Shown here: in pieces, positions 42,692 through 52,513 of the stretch | Layout: each line of letters opens with the position of its first letter | Position numbering within the stretch: position 1 is the first letter of the stretch | NCBI RefSeq assembly: GCF_014197265.1 | Contig: NZ_JACIFH010000001.1 | Span: 186,001-250,000, forward strand | Direction of reading: 5' to 3' | Source: Microbacterium invictum | GTDB taxonomy: Bacteria > Actinomycetota > Actinomycetes > Actinomycetales > Microbacteriaceae | Length of the DNA: 64,000 nt | Program-made: the position numbers and the translations under genes | Notes under the pieces: generated by a model | What the model was told of the DNA's origin: nothing | Database searches by the model: none | Seen by the model: the letters and a program-made list of their open reading frames with translations, nothing else

Positions 42692-44632
42692 ATGGCGGGC
42701 CCAGCACTGCACTCCCGCGCCGTGCGGATGCCGATGGCGCTGGTCACCGCCCTGCTCGCGCTGCTGATGGTGTGGATGCCGGTATCCACCGCCCACGCAG
42801 ACGTTGACGACTTCACGTTCGACTCGTTCACGGGCGACTACTTCCTCAGCCGCTCCGCCGACCAGCAGGCGCAGCTCTACGTGGTCGAAACGCTCGTGGC
42901 GGCCTTCCCCGACGTCGATCAGAACAAGGGCCTCGTCCGGGCGCTGCCGAAGGTCCAATCCGGCATCGACCTCGGCACCGAGGTCATCTCGGTCACCGGT
43001 GCGGATGATGCCGCGGTGCCGTGGTGGACCGAGGAGGACGAGGAGTGGGTCTACGTCCTCACCGGCGACGACTCGTACGTACACGGCCCGCAGGAGTACA
43101 CGTTCCGTTACACGATGAGCGACGTCGTGGTGCGCTACCCCGACACCGGGGCGGAGGAGTTCTACTGGGACACCGTCGGCACGGACCACCCGCAGCCGGT
43201 CGACCGCGCCGACATCACCGTGCACATGATCGGCTCGGTCGCCGCGGGGCTGCTCGACGATTCCGTCTCGTGCTACCAGGGTGCCGAGGGATCGACCGAC
43301 ACCTGCGAGCTGACCGAACCGGAGATCGGTGCTCAGTGGCCGCCCGACGCCGCATCGTGGGCGTCGTGGCACGGTGCATCGGCATCGGGTGCCGTGTCGA
43401 TGAGCACGCAGGCCGACGGGCTCGGGCCGAACGAGAACGTGACCGTCGCGCTCGGTTTCACCCCGGGCACGTTCGCCGCGGCGACACTGCCCCCGCCGGC
43501 CGCGTACCCGTGGTGGGAGTGGATCGTGCCGGTGCTCGGCCTGGCACTGGCCGTACTCGGCTTGCCGTTGCTGCTGATCGTGCGATGGACGCTGCGACGC
43601 AACCCTGACCGCACCCCGGTCATCGTGCAGTACACGCCCGCCGACGACGAGTCCCTGACCCTGTCGGCCGGGGTACTCGATGTGCCGGCGCGGGCACTCG
43701 CCGCGCACACGGTCGACCTGGCGGTCCGCGACAAGATCGAGATCCACGGCACCGGCGACCGCGACGACCCGGAAGACTTCGAACTCGTCCTCACCGACCC
43801 CGAGGGCCTCGACCACGACGACCGGCGCATCGTGCAGACCCTGTTCGGCCGCAAGGCCGGTGTGGGCGCGCGGGTGCGACTGACCGCGTTCACCTCGTCG
43901 CCGCCGGCGCGCGCCGTCACCTACGTGCGACGTATCGACGAGTTCACGCTGCAGCGCGGCTACCGTGCGATGCGGCCGGGCTGGGTCGGCGGGTTGCGGC
44001 TCGGCGTCATGTTCGGAGCGCTGCTGACGGCGCTGTTCACCCTGGGCACGATCGACGAGCTCACCGTCGTCCCGGGCTGGGTGGTCGCCGTTGCGCTTGT
44101 GGGCTGCGTGCTCGCCTTCCTCGGCGCACTGGTGATCCGCATGCCGAAGACCGTGCTCACTGTCGCGGGCGGCATGCACGCCCACGAGCTCGAAGGCATC
44201 ACGCAGTACCTCGCCCTGGCGGAGGAAGACCGTCTCAAGGCCGCACAGTCGCCGCAGACGGCCGACCTCGTGTCATCGGGCCGGCGCGCGTTCGGCGACA
44301 ACCGGCTCGGCCCCGTCGTCAACGTCTACGAACGACTGCTGCCCTACGCTGTGCTGTTCGGCATGGAAGACGAGTGGGCGAAGGTCATCCGTGCCGAGCT
44401 TCCAGCCGAGCATCTCGCGTCGCGCGCCGTGCTGTTCGATGCGATCACCTCGCGCTCACTCGCCCGCGCCTCTTCGTCGGTCGGCCGTCTCGCCGCCACG
44501 CCGGTGTCACCCAAGGGTGGCTCGCGTTCGTCGTGGAGCTCGTCCAGCAGCGGCTGGTCGTCATCGGGCGGATCGTTCGGCGGCGGCTTCTCGGGCGGCG
44601 GCGGGGGAGGCGGCGGCATCGGCGGACGCTGA
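42692..44632 (+). CDS. DUF2207 membrane protein with Gly-rich C-terminus
   Basis: The 646-residue product has a signal peptide ([20 protein letters not shown], cleavage near AHA-DVDD), an extracytoplasmic beta-rich domain with [14 protein letters not shown] and [14 protein letters not shown], and a membrane helix around [21 protein letters not shown] cytoplasmic domain ([20 protein letters not shown]), two more helices and a Ser/Gly tail ending [16 protein letters not shown] follow. This is the DUF2207 (YciQ-like) arrangement. The function is unknown; the tail is common in the family. It begins three bases after the mqo stop, so it may share its message, though a functional tie is not evident. 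Confidence 0.85.
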   Translation: MAGPALHSRAVRMPMALVTALLALLMVWMPVSTAHADVDDFTFDSFTGDYFLSRSADQQAQLYVVETLVAAFPDVDQNKGLVRALPKVQSGIDLGTEVISVTGADDAAVPWWTEEDEEWVYVLTGDDSYVHGPQEYTFRYTMSDVVVRYPDTGAEEFYWDTVGTDHPQPVDRADITVHMIGSVAAGLLDDSVSCYQGAEGSTDTCELTEPEIGAQWPPDAASWASWHGASASGAVSMSTQADGLGPNENVTVALGFTPGTFAAATLPPPAAYPWWEWIVPVLGLALAVLGLPLLLIVRWTLRRNPDRTPVIVQYTPADDESLTLSAGVLDVPARALAAHTVDLAVRDKIEIHGTGDRDDPEDFELVLTDPEGLDHDDRRIVQTLFGRKAGVGARVRLTAFTSSPPARAVTYVRRIDEFTLQRGYRAMRPGWVGGLRLGVMFGALLTALFTLGTIDELTVVPGWVVAVALVGCVLAFLGALVIRMPKTVLTVAGGMHAHELEGITQYLALAEEDRLKAAQSPQTADLVSSGRRAFGDNRLGPVVNVYERLLPYAVLFGMEDEWAKVIRAELPAEHLASRAVLFDAITSRSLARASSSVGRLAATPVSPKGGSRSSWSSSSSGWSSSGGSFGGGFSGGGGGGGGIGGR

Positions 44633-44648
44633 TACCGACAGGTGCCCG

Positions 44649-45074
44649 ATGCGACTCTGGTCTCTGAACGCCGCGATCCTCGATCGCGCGGCGCTGGTCG
44701 CCTGCTGGCGTGAGGCGCTGCTCGCACAGAAGGTGCTCGCCGGTGGCACCCGCGGCTACACGCGGCATCCCCAGCTCGAACGCTTCCGCAGCGCAGCGGA
44801 CCCGCTCGCCGCGGTCGGACACTTCCTCGGGTGCCTGCAGAGCGAGGCGACGGCGCGAGGTTACCGGTTCGACGCGTCGCGCATCGCGGTTGTGGATGCC
44901 GCTTCCCCGGCCATCCCGGTGACCGACGGCCAGCTCGCCTACGAGCTGGAGCACCTGCGGCGCAAGATCACCGCTCGCGACGCGGACTGGCTCAGCCGGC
45001 TGCCGCGCGTTGCGACAGCCGCCGAGACTTTCACCGTCATCCCGGGCGCGATCGAGGCGTGGGAGCGGCCGTAG
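44649..45074 (+). CDS. pyrimidine dimer DNA glycosylase/endonuclease V-like protein
   Basis: The 141-residue protein begins MRLWSLNAAILDRAALVACW, then REALLAQKVLAGGTRGYTRH and PQLERFR, the highly typical opening of the Pyr_excise family, related to T4 endonuclease V. The acidic and basic residues of ACWREALLAQ correspond to the catalytic region. These proteins cleave the glycosyl bond at UV-induced pyrimidine dimers and nick the strand. It lies 16 bases after the DUF2207 gene with a weak ribosome binding site. A LexA-like box is not seen upstream. Confidence 0.85.
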   Translation: MRLWSLNAAILDRAALVACWREALLAQKVLAGGTRGYTRHPQLERFRSAADPLAAVGHFLGCLQSEATARGYRFDASRIAVVDAASPAIPVTDGQLAYELEHLRRKITARDADWLSRLPRVATAAETFTVIPGAIEAWERP

Positions 45075-45157
45075 CAACGGCATCCACCCGCTGCAATTGT
45101 CGGCAACCGCCAAACAACAGGTGGCAACCATGGGCGGTAGTTGTCGGTGTCACTCAG

Positions 45158-45188
45158 ACTGGGCCTTCAGGGGTGCTCCGCACCCAGT
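45158..45188 (+). promoter_or_regulatory. leader hairpin before the GH3 gene
   Basis: GGGTGC-tcc-GCACCC forms a six-pair stem just before the ribosome binding site; an alternative ACTGGG/CCCAGT pairing competes with it. Direct GGCAACC copies lie farther upstream near 45108 and 45123. Confidence 0.3.
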
Positions 45189-45204
45189 TCAAAGGAGATC
45201 CACT

Positions 45205-47607
45205 GTGAACGCATTCTCGCGTAAGCGTCGACGGATCGGCATGGCGGCACTCGCCGTCGCCGTTCCGTTGACGCTCGTCATGGGAGCCGGCACCGTCGCC
45301 GCCGCACCCGACCACGCTCAGCGCAACGACCGCGCATCCGCGCACGGGTCGAAGGGCCACCACGTCAAGACGCCCGCGCTTGATGCCCGGGCCAAGGAGA
45401 TCATCAAGGTCAAGGGCAAGAAGTTCAAGGACCTCAACGCCAACGGCACACTCGACCCCTATGAGGACTGGCGGCTGCCGGTCGAGGACCGGGTCGCCGA
45501 CCTCATGTCGCAGATGACGCTCGAGGAGAAGGCGGGCCTCATGCTGATCGACACCCTCAACGCGTCGTGCGACCCCGAGACGGGCGAGTTCGGCACGGTG
45601 GACGATCTGGCATCCGACTACATCGGCACGCAGCAGATGCACCGGTTCATCTTCCGCAACGTCGTGGATGCCGGTGAGCGCGGTGAGTGCGTGCCGGCGG
45701 GCGGTGGCTTCGGCACCAACGTGCGGGTCACCCCGGGCGAGGCGGCGACGTTCATGAACGAGATCCAGGAGATGAGCGAGGCGACGCGCCTCGGCATCCC
45801 CGTGCTCTACAAGTCGAACGCGCGCAACCACATCGACCCCCAGGCTCGCGCCGGCATCAACGAGGCTGCCGGTGCGTTCTCCGCGTTCCCGAAGGAGGCG
45901 GGCATTGCCGCCGCGGCCCTCGGCGAGCAGGCCAAGGCCGACGCGAAGAAGAAGGGCAAGAAGCACAAGCCCAACACCATCGGCGACATGTCGATCGTCG
46001 AGGACTTCGCCGAAGTGATGGGCGACGAGTGGTCGGCCATCGGCCTCCGCGGCATGTACGGCTACATGGCTGACCTGTCAACCGAGCCCCGTTGGTACCG
46101 TACGCACGAGACGTTCACCGAGAACGCCGACCTCGGCGCCGAGATCATGGGCGAGCTCGTCGAGAGCCTGCAGGGCAAGGTCGGGAAAGACGGCAACTCA
46201 CTGAGCCCGTCGACCGACGTCGCGCTGACGATGAAGCACTTCCCGGGCGGTGGCCCGCAGGAGCTGGGCCTCGACCCGCACTACGCGTTCGGCAAGGCGC
46301 AGGTCTACCCGGGCGACGCGTTCGGCTATCACCTGAAGCCCTTCGAGGCGGCCATCGAGGCCGGGGTCTCGTCGATCATGCCGTACTACGGTGTGCCGGT
46401 GGATGTCACCTACGAGGGCGTCGACTACGACGAGGTGGGCATGGCCTTCTCCGACCAGATCGTCAACGGCCTGCTGCGTGACCAGATGGGCTTCGACGGT
46501 TACGTCAACTCCGACACCGGCATCATCAACGATCGTGCCTGGGGCCTGGAAGACGCGACGATCCCCGAGCGGGTCGCGGCGGCCATCAACGGCGGCACCG
46601 ACACGCTGTCGGGCTTCCACGAGGTCCAGACGATCACCGATCTGGTGGATGCCGGACTGGTGACGGTCGACCGGGTCGACCTTGCTGCCGAGCGCCTGCT
46701 TGCCCCGCTGTTCGAGATGGGGCTGTTCGAGAACCCGTACGTCGATGCCCGCGCCGCGGACAAGATTGTCGGCAGCGACAAGCACCGCAAGACGGCACTC
46801 GACCTGCAGCGCAAGTCGACAGTCCTTCTGCAGAACCAGAAGGATCGCCGGGGCGCCGTGCTCCCGCTCGACGGACGCGAGACCGTCTACGTGCTGGGCA
46901 ACGTCGACGCGGCCGAGGTCGCTGACGCGGGCTACGACGTCATCGACGGCAACGACCCCGCCGAGCAGCGCACCGCCGCCGACGCCGATGTCGCGCTCAT
47001 CTCGATGACCGCGAGCAACGTCAACACGGGTGAGTACGTCAGCAACGACCCGGCGTACGGACTCAACCCCGATCACATCAACCCGAGCGCGATCGAGGGC
47101 ATCACCGGTCTCGACGGGCAGAGCCCGTACGGTGCGGCAGACGCCTGTGTCGTGAACGGGGCCGGGGCGTGCACCGACAACGGGCTGCGGTTCGGCGGTT
47201 CATTCCCGTGGGAGTCGAGCGTCATCGACTTCACCGGCATGAGCCAGGCCGATTCGTGGGAGGTCACCCCGGCGCTGGCCGACGTGCAGCAGGTGATGGA
47301 CGAGGTCGGTGCCACCAACACGGTGCTCGACATCTACTTCCGTCAGCCGTTCGTCCTCGATGAGGAAAGCGGCCTGCGTGACGCCGGCGCGATCCTGGCC
47401 AACTTCGGCAACAGCACCACAGCGCTGATGGACATCGTCTCGGGTGATGTCAACCCGCAGGGGCGCATGCCGTTCGCGTTGGCCGGCACCCGTGCCGCAG
47501 TCGAGCAGCAGAACAGCGACACCCCGGGCTACGACGAGACCGACGACGGGGCGCTGTACCCGTTCGGCTACGGGCTCAGCTACGACACCAAGAAGCACAA
47601 GAGGTAG
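45205..47607 (+). CDS. secreted glycoside hydrolase family 3 protein
   Basis: The 800-residue product starts with a signal peptide (RKRRRIGMAALAVAVPLTLV, cleavage near AAA-PDHA). A GH3 (alpha/beta)8 domain follows: VEDRVADLMSQMTLEEKAGL, SEATRLGIPVLYKSNARNHI, EPRWYRTHETFTENADLGAE, MKHFPGGGPQELGLDPHYAF, with nucleophile Asp437 in GYVNSDTGI. Then comes an alpha/beta sandwich domain (STVLLQNQK onward). Such enzymes are exo-acting beta-glucosidases or xylosidases. The insert GEQAKADAKKKGKKHKP is basic and the C-terminus KKHKR is too. GTG with AAAGGAGA upstream is the start. A 30-base perfect palindrome follows the stop. Confidence 0.9.
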   Translation: MNAFSRKRRRIGMAALAVAVPLTLVMGAGTVAAAPDHAQRNDRASAHGSKGHHVKTPALDARAKEIIKVKGKKFKDLNANGTLDPYEDWRLPVEDRVADLMSQMTLEEKAGLMLIDTLNASCDPETGEFGTVDDLASDYIGTQQMHRFIFRNVVDAGERGECVPAGGGFGTNVRVTPGEAATFMNEIQEMSEATRLGIPVLYKSNARNHIDPQARAGINEAAGAFSAFPKEAGIAAAALGEQAKADAKKKGKKHKPNTIGDMSIVEDFAEVMGDEWSAIGLRGMYGYMADLSTEPRWYRTHETFTENADLGAEIMGELVESLQGKVGKDGNSLSPSTDVALTMKHFPGGGPQELGLDPHYAFGKAQVYPGDAFGYHLKPFEAAIEAGVSSIMPYYGVPVDVTYEGVDYDEVGMAFSDQIVNGLLRDQMGFDGYVNSDTGIINDRAWGLEDATIPERVAAAINGGTDTLSGFHEVQTITDLVDAGLVTVDRVDLAAERLLAPLFEMGLFENPYVDARAADKIVGSDKHRKTALDLQRKSTVLLQNQKDRRGAVLPLDGRETVYVLGNVDAAEVADAGYDVIDGNDPAEQRTAADADVALISMTASNVNTGEYVSNDPAYGLNPDHINPSAIEGITGLDGQSPYGAADACVVNGAGACTDNGLRFGGSFPWESSVIDFTGMSQADSWEVTPALADVQQVMDEVGATNTVLDIYFRQPFVLDEESGLRDAGAILANFGNSTTALMDIVSGDVNPQGRMPFALAGTRAAVEQQNSDTPGYDETDDGALYPFGYGLSYDTKKHKR

Positions 47608-47622
47608 CACTCTGACAGTGCG

Positions 47623-47652
47623 GCGGCGGGTCACCGATCGGTGACCCGCCGC
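47623..47652 (+). terminator. perfect-palindrome terminator after the GH3 gene
   Basis: GCGGCGGGTCACCGA and its exact complement form a 15-pair arm, followed by ttcgctct. It sits 15 bases beyond the stop. Confidence 0.7.
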
Positions 47653-47673
47653 TTCGCTCTGCATGGCGGTCAG

Positions 47674-47679
47674 TAGACT
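47674..47679 (+). promoter_or_regulatory. -10 box, leaderless start of tdk
   Basis: TAGACT, six bases (catccg) before GTG 47686. Confidence 0.5.
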
Positions 47680-47685
47680 CATCCG

Positions 47686-48339
47686 GTGGCCAAACTGTAC
47701 TTCCGCTACGGCGCGATGAACTCCGGGAAGTCCACGGCACTGCTGCAGGCGGCCTACAACTATGAAGAGCGCGGCCAGCACGTGCTGCTCGCGAAGCCGG
47801 AGATCGACACCAAGGGCGCCGACCGCATCTCGAGCCGGCTCGGTGTCGACCGCGACGTCGACTTCCTGATTCGTCCGGACGACGACGTGCGCGCGCTGTT
47901 CGCCGTGCACCGCCGCCGCGTGCAGGACCGCGCAGAAGACGCCCTCATCCCCGAGTCGGCTGCCACCGGAGCCCGCCCCGACGTGGCCTGCCTGCTGATC
48001 GACGAGGCGCAGTTCCTGACCCCCGCCCAGGTCGACGACCTGCTGCGGATCGCGGTGACCGACGGCATCCCCGTGCTCGCCTACGGCATCCGCACCGACT
48101 TCCAGACCCGCGCCTTTCCCGGGTCGGCGCGCCTCCTCGAACTCGCGCACACCCTCGAAGAGCTCAAGACCATCTGCCGCTGCGGCCGCAAAGCACTGTT
48201 CAACGCGCGCCTGGTCGGCGGGCGGTTCGTGTTCGACGGCGACCAGGTCGCGATCGACGAGCTGTCGGCCGACCGGGTCACGTACGAGTCGATGTGCGCA
48301 CGCTGCTACCTGGAGGAGTCGGCCGGTCGTCTGCGCTGA
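47686..48339 (+). CDS. tdk: thymidine kinase
   Basis: The 217-residue enzyme is a type II thymidine kinase. It has the P-loop KLYFRYGAMNSGKSTALLQA at residues 2-21, the Walker B-like strand CLLIDEAQFL, the lasso-region IPVLAYGIRTDFQTRAFPGS, and zinc ligands in CRCGRKALFNAR plus the C-terminal CARCYLEE. It phosphorylates thymidine for nucleotide salvage. GTG follows the -10 box by six bases, a clear leaderless start. It stands alone between the GH3 terminator and lldR. Confidence 0.95.
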   Translation: MAKLYFRYGAMNSGKSTALLQAAYNYEERGQHVLLAKPEIDTKGADRISSRLGVDRDVDFLIRPDDDVRALFAVHRRRVQDRAEDALIPESAATGARPDVACLLIDEAQFLTPAQVDDLLRIAVTDGIPVLAYGIRTDFQTRAFPGSARLLELAHTLEELKTICRCGRKALFNARLVGGRFVFDGDQVAIDELSADRVTYESMCARCYLEESAGRLR

Positions 48340-48355
48340 TTCCGTGACCTCGGGT

Positions 48356-48384
48356 TTGCGTGGTCAGACCATGGCGACTAGTGT
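48356..48384 (+). promoter_or_regulatory. lldR promoter (-35 and -10)
   Basis: TTGCGT at 48356-48361, a 17-base spacer, and TAGTGT at 48379-48384. Transcription would start near 48390. Confidence 0.55.
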
Positions 48385-48394
48385 GGTCCGACAT
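48361..48394. promoter_or_regulatory. paired FadR/LldR-type operators over the lldR promoter
   Basis: TGGTCAGACCA at 48361-48371 is a perfect palindrome and fits TNGTNNNACNA; TGGTCCGACAT at 48384-48394 is a near copy. They flank the spacer and -10, so binding would block transcription. LldR of Corynebacterium binds this consensus. Confidence 0.6.
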
Positions 48395-48408
48395 CAGGAA
48401 GGATGTCG

Positions 48409-49116
48409 ATGGCCGACACACCCACCCCCCGCGCATGGCGCGTCGTGCTCGAGAAGATCGAGCAGGATCTCCTCGACGGCACGCTCACACCCGGCGATCA
48501 CCTCGCACCCGAGCGCGAGCTGGCCGCCACCCTCGGCGTGGGCCGCTCCAGTGTCCGCGAGGCGCTGCGCGTGCTCGAGGTCATGGGACTCATCCGCACC
48601 GGCACCGGCTCCGGCCCGACCTCGGGGGCGATCATCATCGCGACGCCCGCGGGCGGCCTGGCGCAGTTCCTGCGACTGCAGGTCGCCGCACAGGGCTTCC
48701 CGATCGACGATGTCGTCGAGACCCGGCTGCTCCTCGAGGCCTGGGCCGTCAGCCACCTCGCCGAGCGGGACGACACCGACCTCACCGCGGTCCGCGCCAC
48801 CCTGCAGGCGCTGGATGCCACCGACCTCACCCGCGAGGAGTTCCTCGCCCTCGATGCGCAGTTCCACACCGGCCTGGCCGATGCCGCGGGCAACCAGATC
48901 GTCGCGGCGACGATGAACGGCCTGCGGTCGGTGATCGAGGGCTACGTGCGCACCGGCGCCGAGCGGATCGCCGACTGGGATGAGGCTGCCCGCCACCTGC
49001 AGGAAGAACACCACCACATCCTCGATGCGATCGAGGACCGCGACGCCGAGACGGCGCGCGCCCGCGTTCGCGCGCACATCACCGGCTATCTGGCCGCGAC
49101 CGGCCTGCGCGGCTGA
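48409..49116 (+). CDS. lldR: GntR-family (FadR subfamily) regulator, likely lactate-responsive
   Basis: The 235-residue protein has a GntR winged helix at about residues 10-75 ([20 protein letters not shown], then [20 protein letters not shown] and [18 protein letters not shown]) and an FCD ligand domain with helices carrying metal-ligand residues ([38 protein letters not shown]). It ends 25 bases before lldD, so it most likely represses the pair until lactate or a related hydroxy acid binds. ATG 48409 has AGGAAGG at the right distance; the ATG at 48403 is too close to that site. The lactate link is inferred from the neighbour and operator. Confidence 0.85.
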   Translation: MADTPTPRAWRVVLEKIEQDLLDGTLTPGDHLAPERELAATLGVGRSSVREALRVLEVMGLIRTGTGSGPTSGAIIIATPAGGLAQFLRLQVAAQGFPIDDVVETRLLLEAWAVSHLAERDDTDLTAVRATLQALDATDLTREEFLALDAQFHTGLADAAGNQIVAATMNGLRSVIEGYVRTGAERIADWDEAARHLQEEHHHILDAIEDRDAETARARVRAHITGYLAATGLRG

Positions 49117-49141
49117 TCCGGCACACCCAGGAAGGACACCC

Positions 49142-50413
49142 ATGGTTCAGCGTCAGCTGCCCAAGATCTCCGAGCTGCTCGAACTCATGCAGTTCAAGAA
49201 GCCCGAGCTCAACGGCACCAAGCGCCGCCTCGACTCGGCACTCACGATCAGCGACCTGCGCACCATCGCGAAGCGGCGGACGCCCAAGGCCGCCTTCGAC
49301 TACACCGACGGCGCCGCCGAGGGCGAACTGTCGCTGGCGCGTGCCCGGCAGGCGTTCGAGGACATCGAGTTCCACCCCGACATCCTGCGCCCGGCCGAGA
49401 ACGTCGACATGTCCACCGAGATCCTCGGCGGTCCCTCGGCCCTGCCGTTCGGCATCGCACCCACCGGCTTCACCCGCCTCATGCAGACCGAGGGCGAGAT
49501 CGCGGGGGCCGGGGCGGCCGGCGCCGCCGGCATCCCCTTCACCCTCTCCACGCTCGGCACGACCTCGATCGAGAACGTCCGCGCCGCCAACCCCCACGGA
49601 CGCAACTGGTTTCAGCTGTACGTCATGCGCGAGCGCGAGATCTCGTACGGGCTCGTGCAGCGGGCTGCGGATGCCGGGTTCGACACCCTCATGTTCACCG
49701 TCGACACCCCGGTGGCCGGCGCCCGCCTGCGCGACAAGCGCAACGGCTTCTCGATCCCGCCGCAGCTGACGCTCGGCACGATCATCAACGCGATCCCGCG
49801 GCCGTGGTGGTGGATCGACTTCCTCACGACGCCGAGCCTCGAGTTCGCATCGCTGACCACGACCGGCGGCACCGTCGGCGAGCTGCTCAACGCGGCGATG
49901 GACCCGACGATCAGCTACGACGACCTCGAGGTCATCCGGTCGCTGTGGCCGGGCAAGATCGTCGTCAAGGGCGTGCAGAACGTCGCCGATTCGACGAAGC
50001 TCGTCGACCTGGGCGTCGACGGCATCGTCCTGTCCAACCACGGCGGACGTCAGCTCGACCGCGCCCCGATCCCGTTCCGGCTGCTCCCGCACGTCGTCCG
50101 CGAGGTCGGCAAGGACGCCACGATCATGGTCGACACCGGCATCATGAACGGCGCCGACATCGTGGCATCCATTGCCCTGGGCGCGAAGTTCACGCTCATC
50201 GGCCGCGCATACCTGTACGGGCTCATGGCCGGGGGTCGTGCGGGCGTCGACCGCACGATCGCGATCCTCAGCAGCGAGATCGAGCGCACCATGAAGCTGC
50301 TCGGCGTCTCGTCACTGGCCGAGCTCGAACCGCGCCACGTGACGCAGCTGCAGGCCCTCGTGCCCGTGGCGCAGCCCGCCGCGCGCCGCGCTCCGGCGCG
50401 CGCGGAGGCCTGA
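49142..50413 (+). CDS. lldD: FMN-dependent alpha-hydroxy-acid dehydrogenase, L-lactate dehydrogenase type
   Basis: The 423-residue product is an LldD/glycolate oxidase family TIM barrel. It has [20 protein letters not shown] near the N-terminus, [80 protein letters not shown] with the FMN-contacting Lys, the catalytic His in [17 protein letters not shown] at about residue 300, and [20 protein letters not shown]. It oxidises L-lactate to pyruvate, passing electrons to quinone. GAAGGA precedes the ATG. It is in an operon with lldR and followed by a nested palindrome shared with the convergent HAD gene. Confidence 0.92.
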   Translation: MVQRQLPKISELLELMQFKKPELNGTKRRLDSALTISDLRTIAKRRTPKAAFDYTDGAAEGELSLARARQAFEDIEFHPDILRPAENVDMSTEILGGPSALPFGIAPTGFTRLMQTEGEIAGAGAAGAAGIPFTLSTLGTTSIENVRAANPHGRNWFQLYVMREREISYGLVQRAADAGFDTLMFTVDTPVAGARLRDKRNGFSIPPQLTLGTIINAIPRPWWWIDFLTTPSLEFASLTTTGGTVGELLNAAMDPTISYDDLEVIRSLWPGKIVVKGVQNVADSTKLVDLGVDGIVLSNHGGRQLDRAPIPFRLLPHVVREVGKDATIMVDTGIMNGADIVASIALGAKFTLIGRAYLYGLMAGGRAGVDRTIAILSSEIERTMKLLGVSSLAELEPRHVTQLQALVPVAQPAARRAPARAEA

Positions 50414-50441
50414 CGGGCCGCCCGCGCGTCCCCACCCGCGC

Positions 50442-50508
50442 CGAGAGAACAGTGTGGCGCCGAGGGAACGGTTGAGACCCGTTCTCTCGGCGCCGAGTTG
50501 TTCTCTCG
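50442..50508. repeat. GAGAGAACA-type nested intergenic palindrome (copy 2)
   Basis: Outer arms CGAGAGAACA and TGTTCTCTCG; inner arms GGCGCCGAGGGAACGG and CCGTTCTCTCGGCGCC with one mismatch. Eight-base copies of CACCCGCG lie on each side (50433-50440 and 50522-50529). It lies between convergent genes, so it may terminate both. Confidence 0.8.
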
Positions 50509-50529
50509 CGGGAGTTCGGCGCACCCGCG

Positions 50530-51294
50530 TCAGCGGGCGGGCAGCGTCGGGATGAGCTGCTCGAGGAACGTGATCGTGTCCTCCCAGCCGGTGACGGCGT
50601 GGCAGGTCACACCCATCGCCAGGACGGGGTAGTCGTTGCCGTGCTCGTCGAGGCGGTCGCCGACGAACAGCATGTCGTCGAGAGGGATGCCGGTCTCATC
50701 GGCCAGTTGGCGCATGCCGTAGGCCTTGTCGATGCCGCGCTGCGTGATGTCGACCGACGTCGAGCCGCCCGAACGGACCTCGAGGTCGGGAACGCGCGCG
50801 GCGACCGCATCGCGCAGCGCGTTCTTCTTCTCGCCGGTCGGGTCCCACGCCTTCTTCGCCTCGAGCGGAGCGGTCTGGCCCAGGGCCGAGAACGTGATCT
50901 GCGAGCCACGGTCCTCGAGGATGTCGCCCCAGGTCTCGGCCTCCCACAAGCCCAGGCGGCGGGCCTCGCCCTCGACGGCACTCAGCGCACGCTGCTTCTC
51001 GTCGTCGGTGAGCGAGTGCGCGTACACCGTCGTGACGCCGTCGGGGCTGAGCCGGTAGTACTGGGTGCCGCACGTGGGCAGCAGGTGGATGCGAGACCGG
51101 ATGCCGGCATCGGCAGCGGGCAGCCGGTCGACCACCTGCGTCTGGAACTGGAGCAGCTGACCGCCCGAGATGATCGCCACCTCGACGCGCTCGGCGAGAG
51201 CCAGCAGCAGCTCGCCCATGCGCGGGTGGATCGCGCTCTTGGACGGGGCGAGGGTGTCGTCGAGATCGAAGGCGACAAGGCGGGGAGTGGTCAT
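50530..51294 (-). CDS. HAD-IIB family hydrolase (phosphomannomutase-like)
   Basis: The 254-residue protein has motif I FDLDDTLAPSKSAIHPRM with the DxD nucleophile pair, motif II AIISGGQLLQFQ, a C2-type cap (RIHLLPTCGTQYYRLSPDGV onward), SVDITQRGIDKAYGMRQLAD with the Lys of motif III and the final motif MLFVGDRLDEHGNDYPVL. The cap and GIDKAYGM block match HAD-IIB members related to eukaryotic-type phosphomannomutase and sugar phosphatases. The likely substrate is a hexose phosphate. ATG 51294 has GAGAGG eleven bases upstream. It lies downstream of the tRNA-Pro terminator. Confidence 0.88.
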   Translation of the reverse strand: MTTPRLVAFDLDDTLAPSKSAIHPRMGELLLALAERVEVAIISGGQLLQFQTQVVDRLPAADAGIRSRIHLLPTCGTQYYRLSPDGVTTVYAHSLTDDEKQRALSAVEGEARRLGLWEAETWGDILEDRGSQITFSALGQTAPLEAKKAWDPTGEKKNALRDAVAARVPDLEVRSGGSTSVDITQRGIDKAYGMRQLADETGIPLDDMLFVGDRLDEHGNDYPVLAMGVTCHAVTGWEDTITFLEQLIPTLPAR

Positions 51295-51324
51295 GCTGGC
51301 CTCTCGTTGTGCGCGGTATTCACA

Positions 51325-51362
51325 CGAGAGGCCCCGGCCGGTGAACCGGTCGGAGCCTCTCG
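51325..51362 (-). terminator. hairpin after tRNA-Pro
   Basis: CGAGAGGC pairs with GCCTCTCG and inside it CCGG with CCGG. It starts three bases after the tRNA CCA end. Confidence 0.6.
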
Positions 51363-51364
51363 AT

Positions 51365-51441
<77 letters not shown>

Positions 51442-51553
51442 TGGCAACCCTGAGAGTCTACCCGTTCGCGCCGCCGATACCGAATCGACGGGCAGATCGA
51501 GCGTTCCGAAGATCGACGCAGCTCTCCTGCGGCAGTCTTCGCATCAGCTCACC

Positions 51554-52513
51554 TCACGCGACCGCGGTCAGCGTCAGCACGGAGGCCTCGGGCCGGCATC
51601 CGAACCGCACGGGGGCGTAGATCGAGTGGCCGAGGCCGGCGCTGACGTTCAGCGGCACGGTGCGGCCGGCAGTGGTCCACGTGCTGAGTCCGCGGGCCTG
51701 ATCGAGGGGGATGTCGCAGTTGGCGACCAGCGCCGACGGTGAGAACGGGATGCGCACCTGCCCGCCGTGGGTGTGGCCGGCGAAGATCGCGGAGGCTCCG
51801 AGGTCGATGAATCCGTCGAGCACACGGCGGTAGGGGGCGTGGGTGACGCCGAGCGTCACGGCTGCCTCACCGCGGGGTAGACCCGCGATCGCGGCGGGGA
51901 GCGCGTCGAGCTCGTCCCAGTCGCGGTGCGCGTCGCTCACGCCGAACGCGTCGATGCGCAGTCCCGCGATCTCGAGGCTGGCCGCCGCGTTGTTCAGACC
52001 CCGCCAGCCCAGTTCGTCGGTGAAGAACGCGTCCATCGCCGCCGTGTCGAGCTCCTCGACCTGATGCTCACGGGCGGATGGGCCTGCCAGGTACCGCAGC
52101 GGGTTGCGCGCGATGGGGCCGATGACATCGTTGGAGCCGTGCACGAACAGGCCGGGAACGTCTCGGAGGGGCGCGAACGCGGTCCGGATGCCGGTGAGGC
52201 CGTCAGCATGCCCGAGATTGTCGCCGGTGTTGATGACGAGGTCGGGCTTCACATCCGCGGCCAGCGCTGCGATCCACCGCTGCTTGTGCTTCTGCCACGG
52301 CGCCATGTGCGCATCGGACAGGTGCAGCACGGTCACCGGGGGAGCGCCGGCGGGCAGGACAGCCATCTCGTGCCGCCGCACCGTGTACAGGTGACGCTCG
52401 ATGCCGATGCCCCAGGCGGCTGCCGCCGCACCGGCGGCACCGACGGCCGCCGCCCCCACGAGCCAGGGGCTCACGGGGGCGGCAACGCGGTGGCTGGTGC
52501 CGGTCACGGTCAC
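51554..52513 (-). CDS. membrane-anchored metallophosphoesterase
   Basis: The 319-residue protein has one N-terminal membrane segment (WLVGAAAVGAAGAAAAAWGI) and then a calcineurin-like phosphoesterase domain with the metal motifs in order: VLHLSDAHMAP, LVINTGDNLGH, VHGSNDVIGP (Asn-Asp in place of the common Asn-His), GVTHAPYRRVL and IFAGHTHGGQVRIP. The order and HTHGGQ end are typical of YaeI/YkuE-like membrane-associated phosphoesterases, possibly acting on lipids or cell-wall precursors. The GTG start overlaps the stop of the penicillin-binding protein gene, so the two are coupled; an envelope role is likely. Confidence 0.9.
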   Translation of the reverse strand: MTVTGTSHRVAAPVSPWLVGAAAVGAAGAAAAAWGIGIERHLYTVRRHEMAVLPAGAPPVTVLHLSDAHMAPWQKHKQRWIAALAADVKPDLVINTGDNLGHADGLTGIRTAFAPLRDVPGLFVHGSNDVIGPIARNPLRYLAGPSAREHQVEELDTAAMDAFFTDELGWRGLNNAAASLEIAGLRIDAFGVSDAHRDWDELDALPAAIAGLPRGEAAVTLGVTHAPYRRVLDGFIDLGASAIFAGHTHGGQVRIPFSPSALVANCDIPLDQARGLSTWTTAGRTVPLNVSAGLGHSIYAPVRFGCRPEASVLTLTAVA

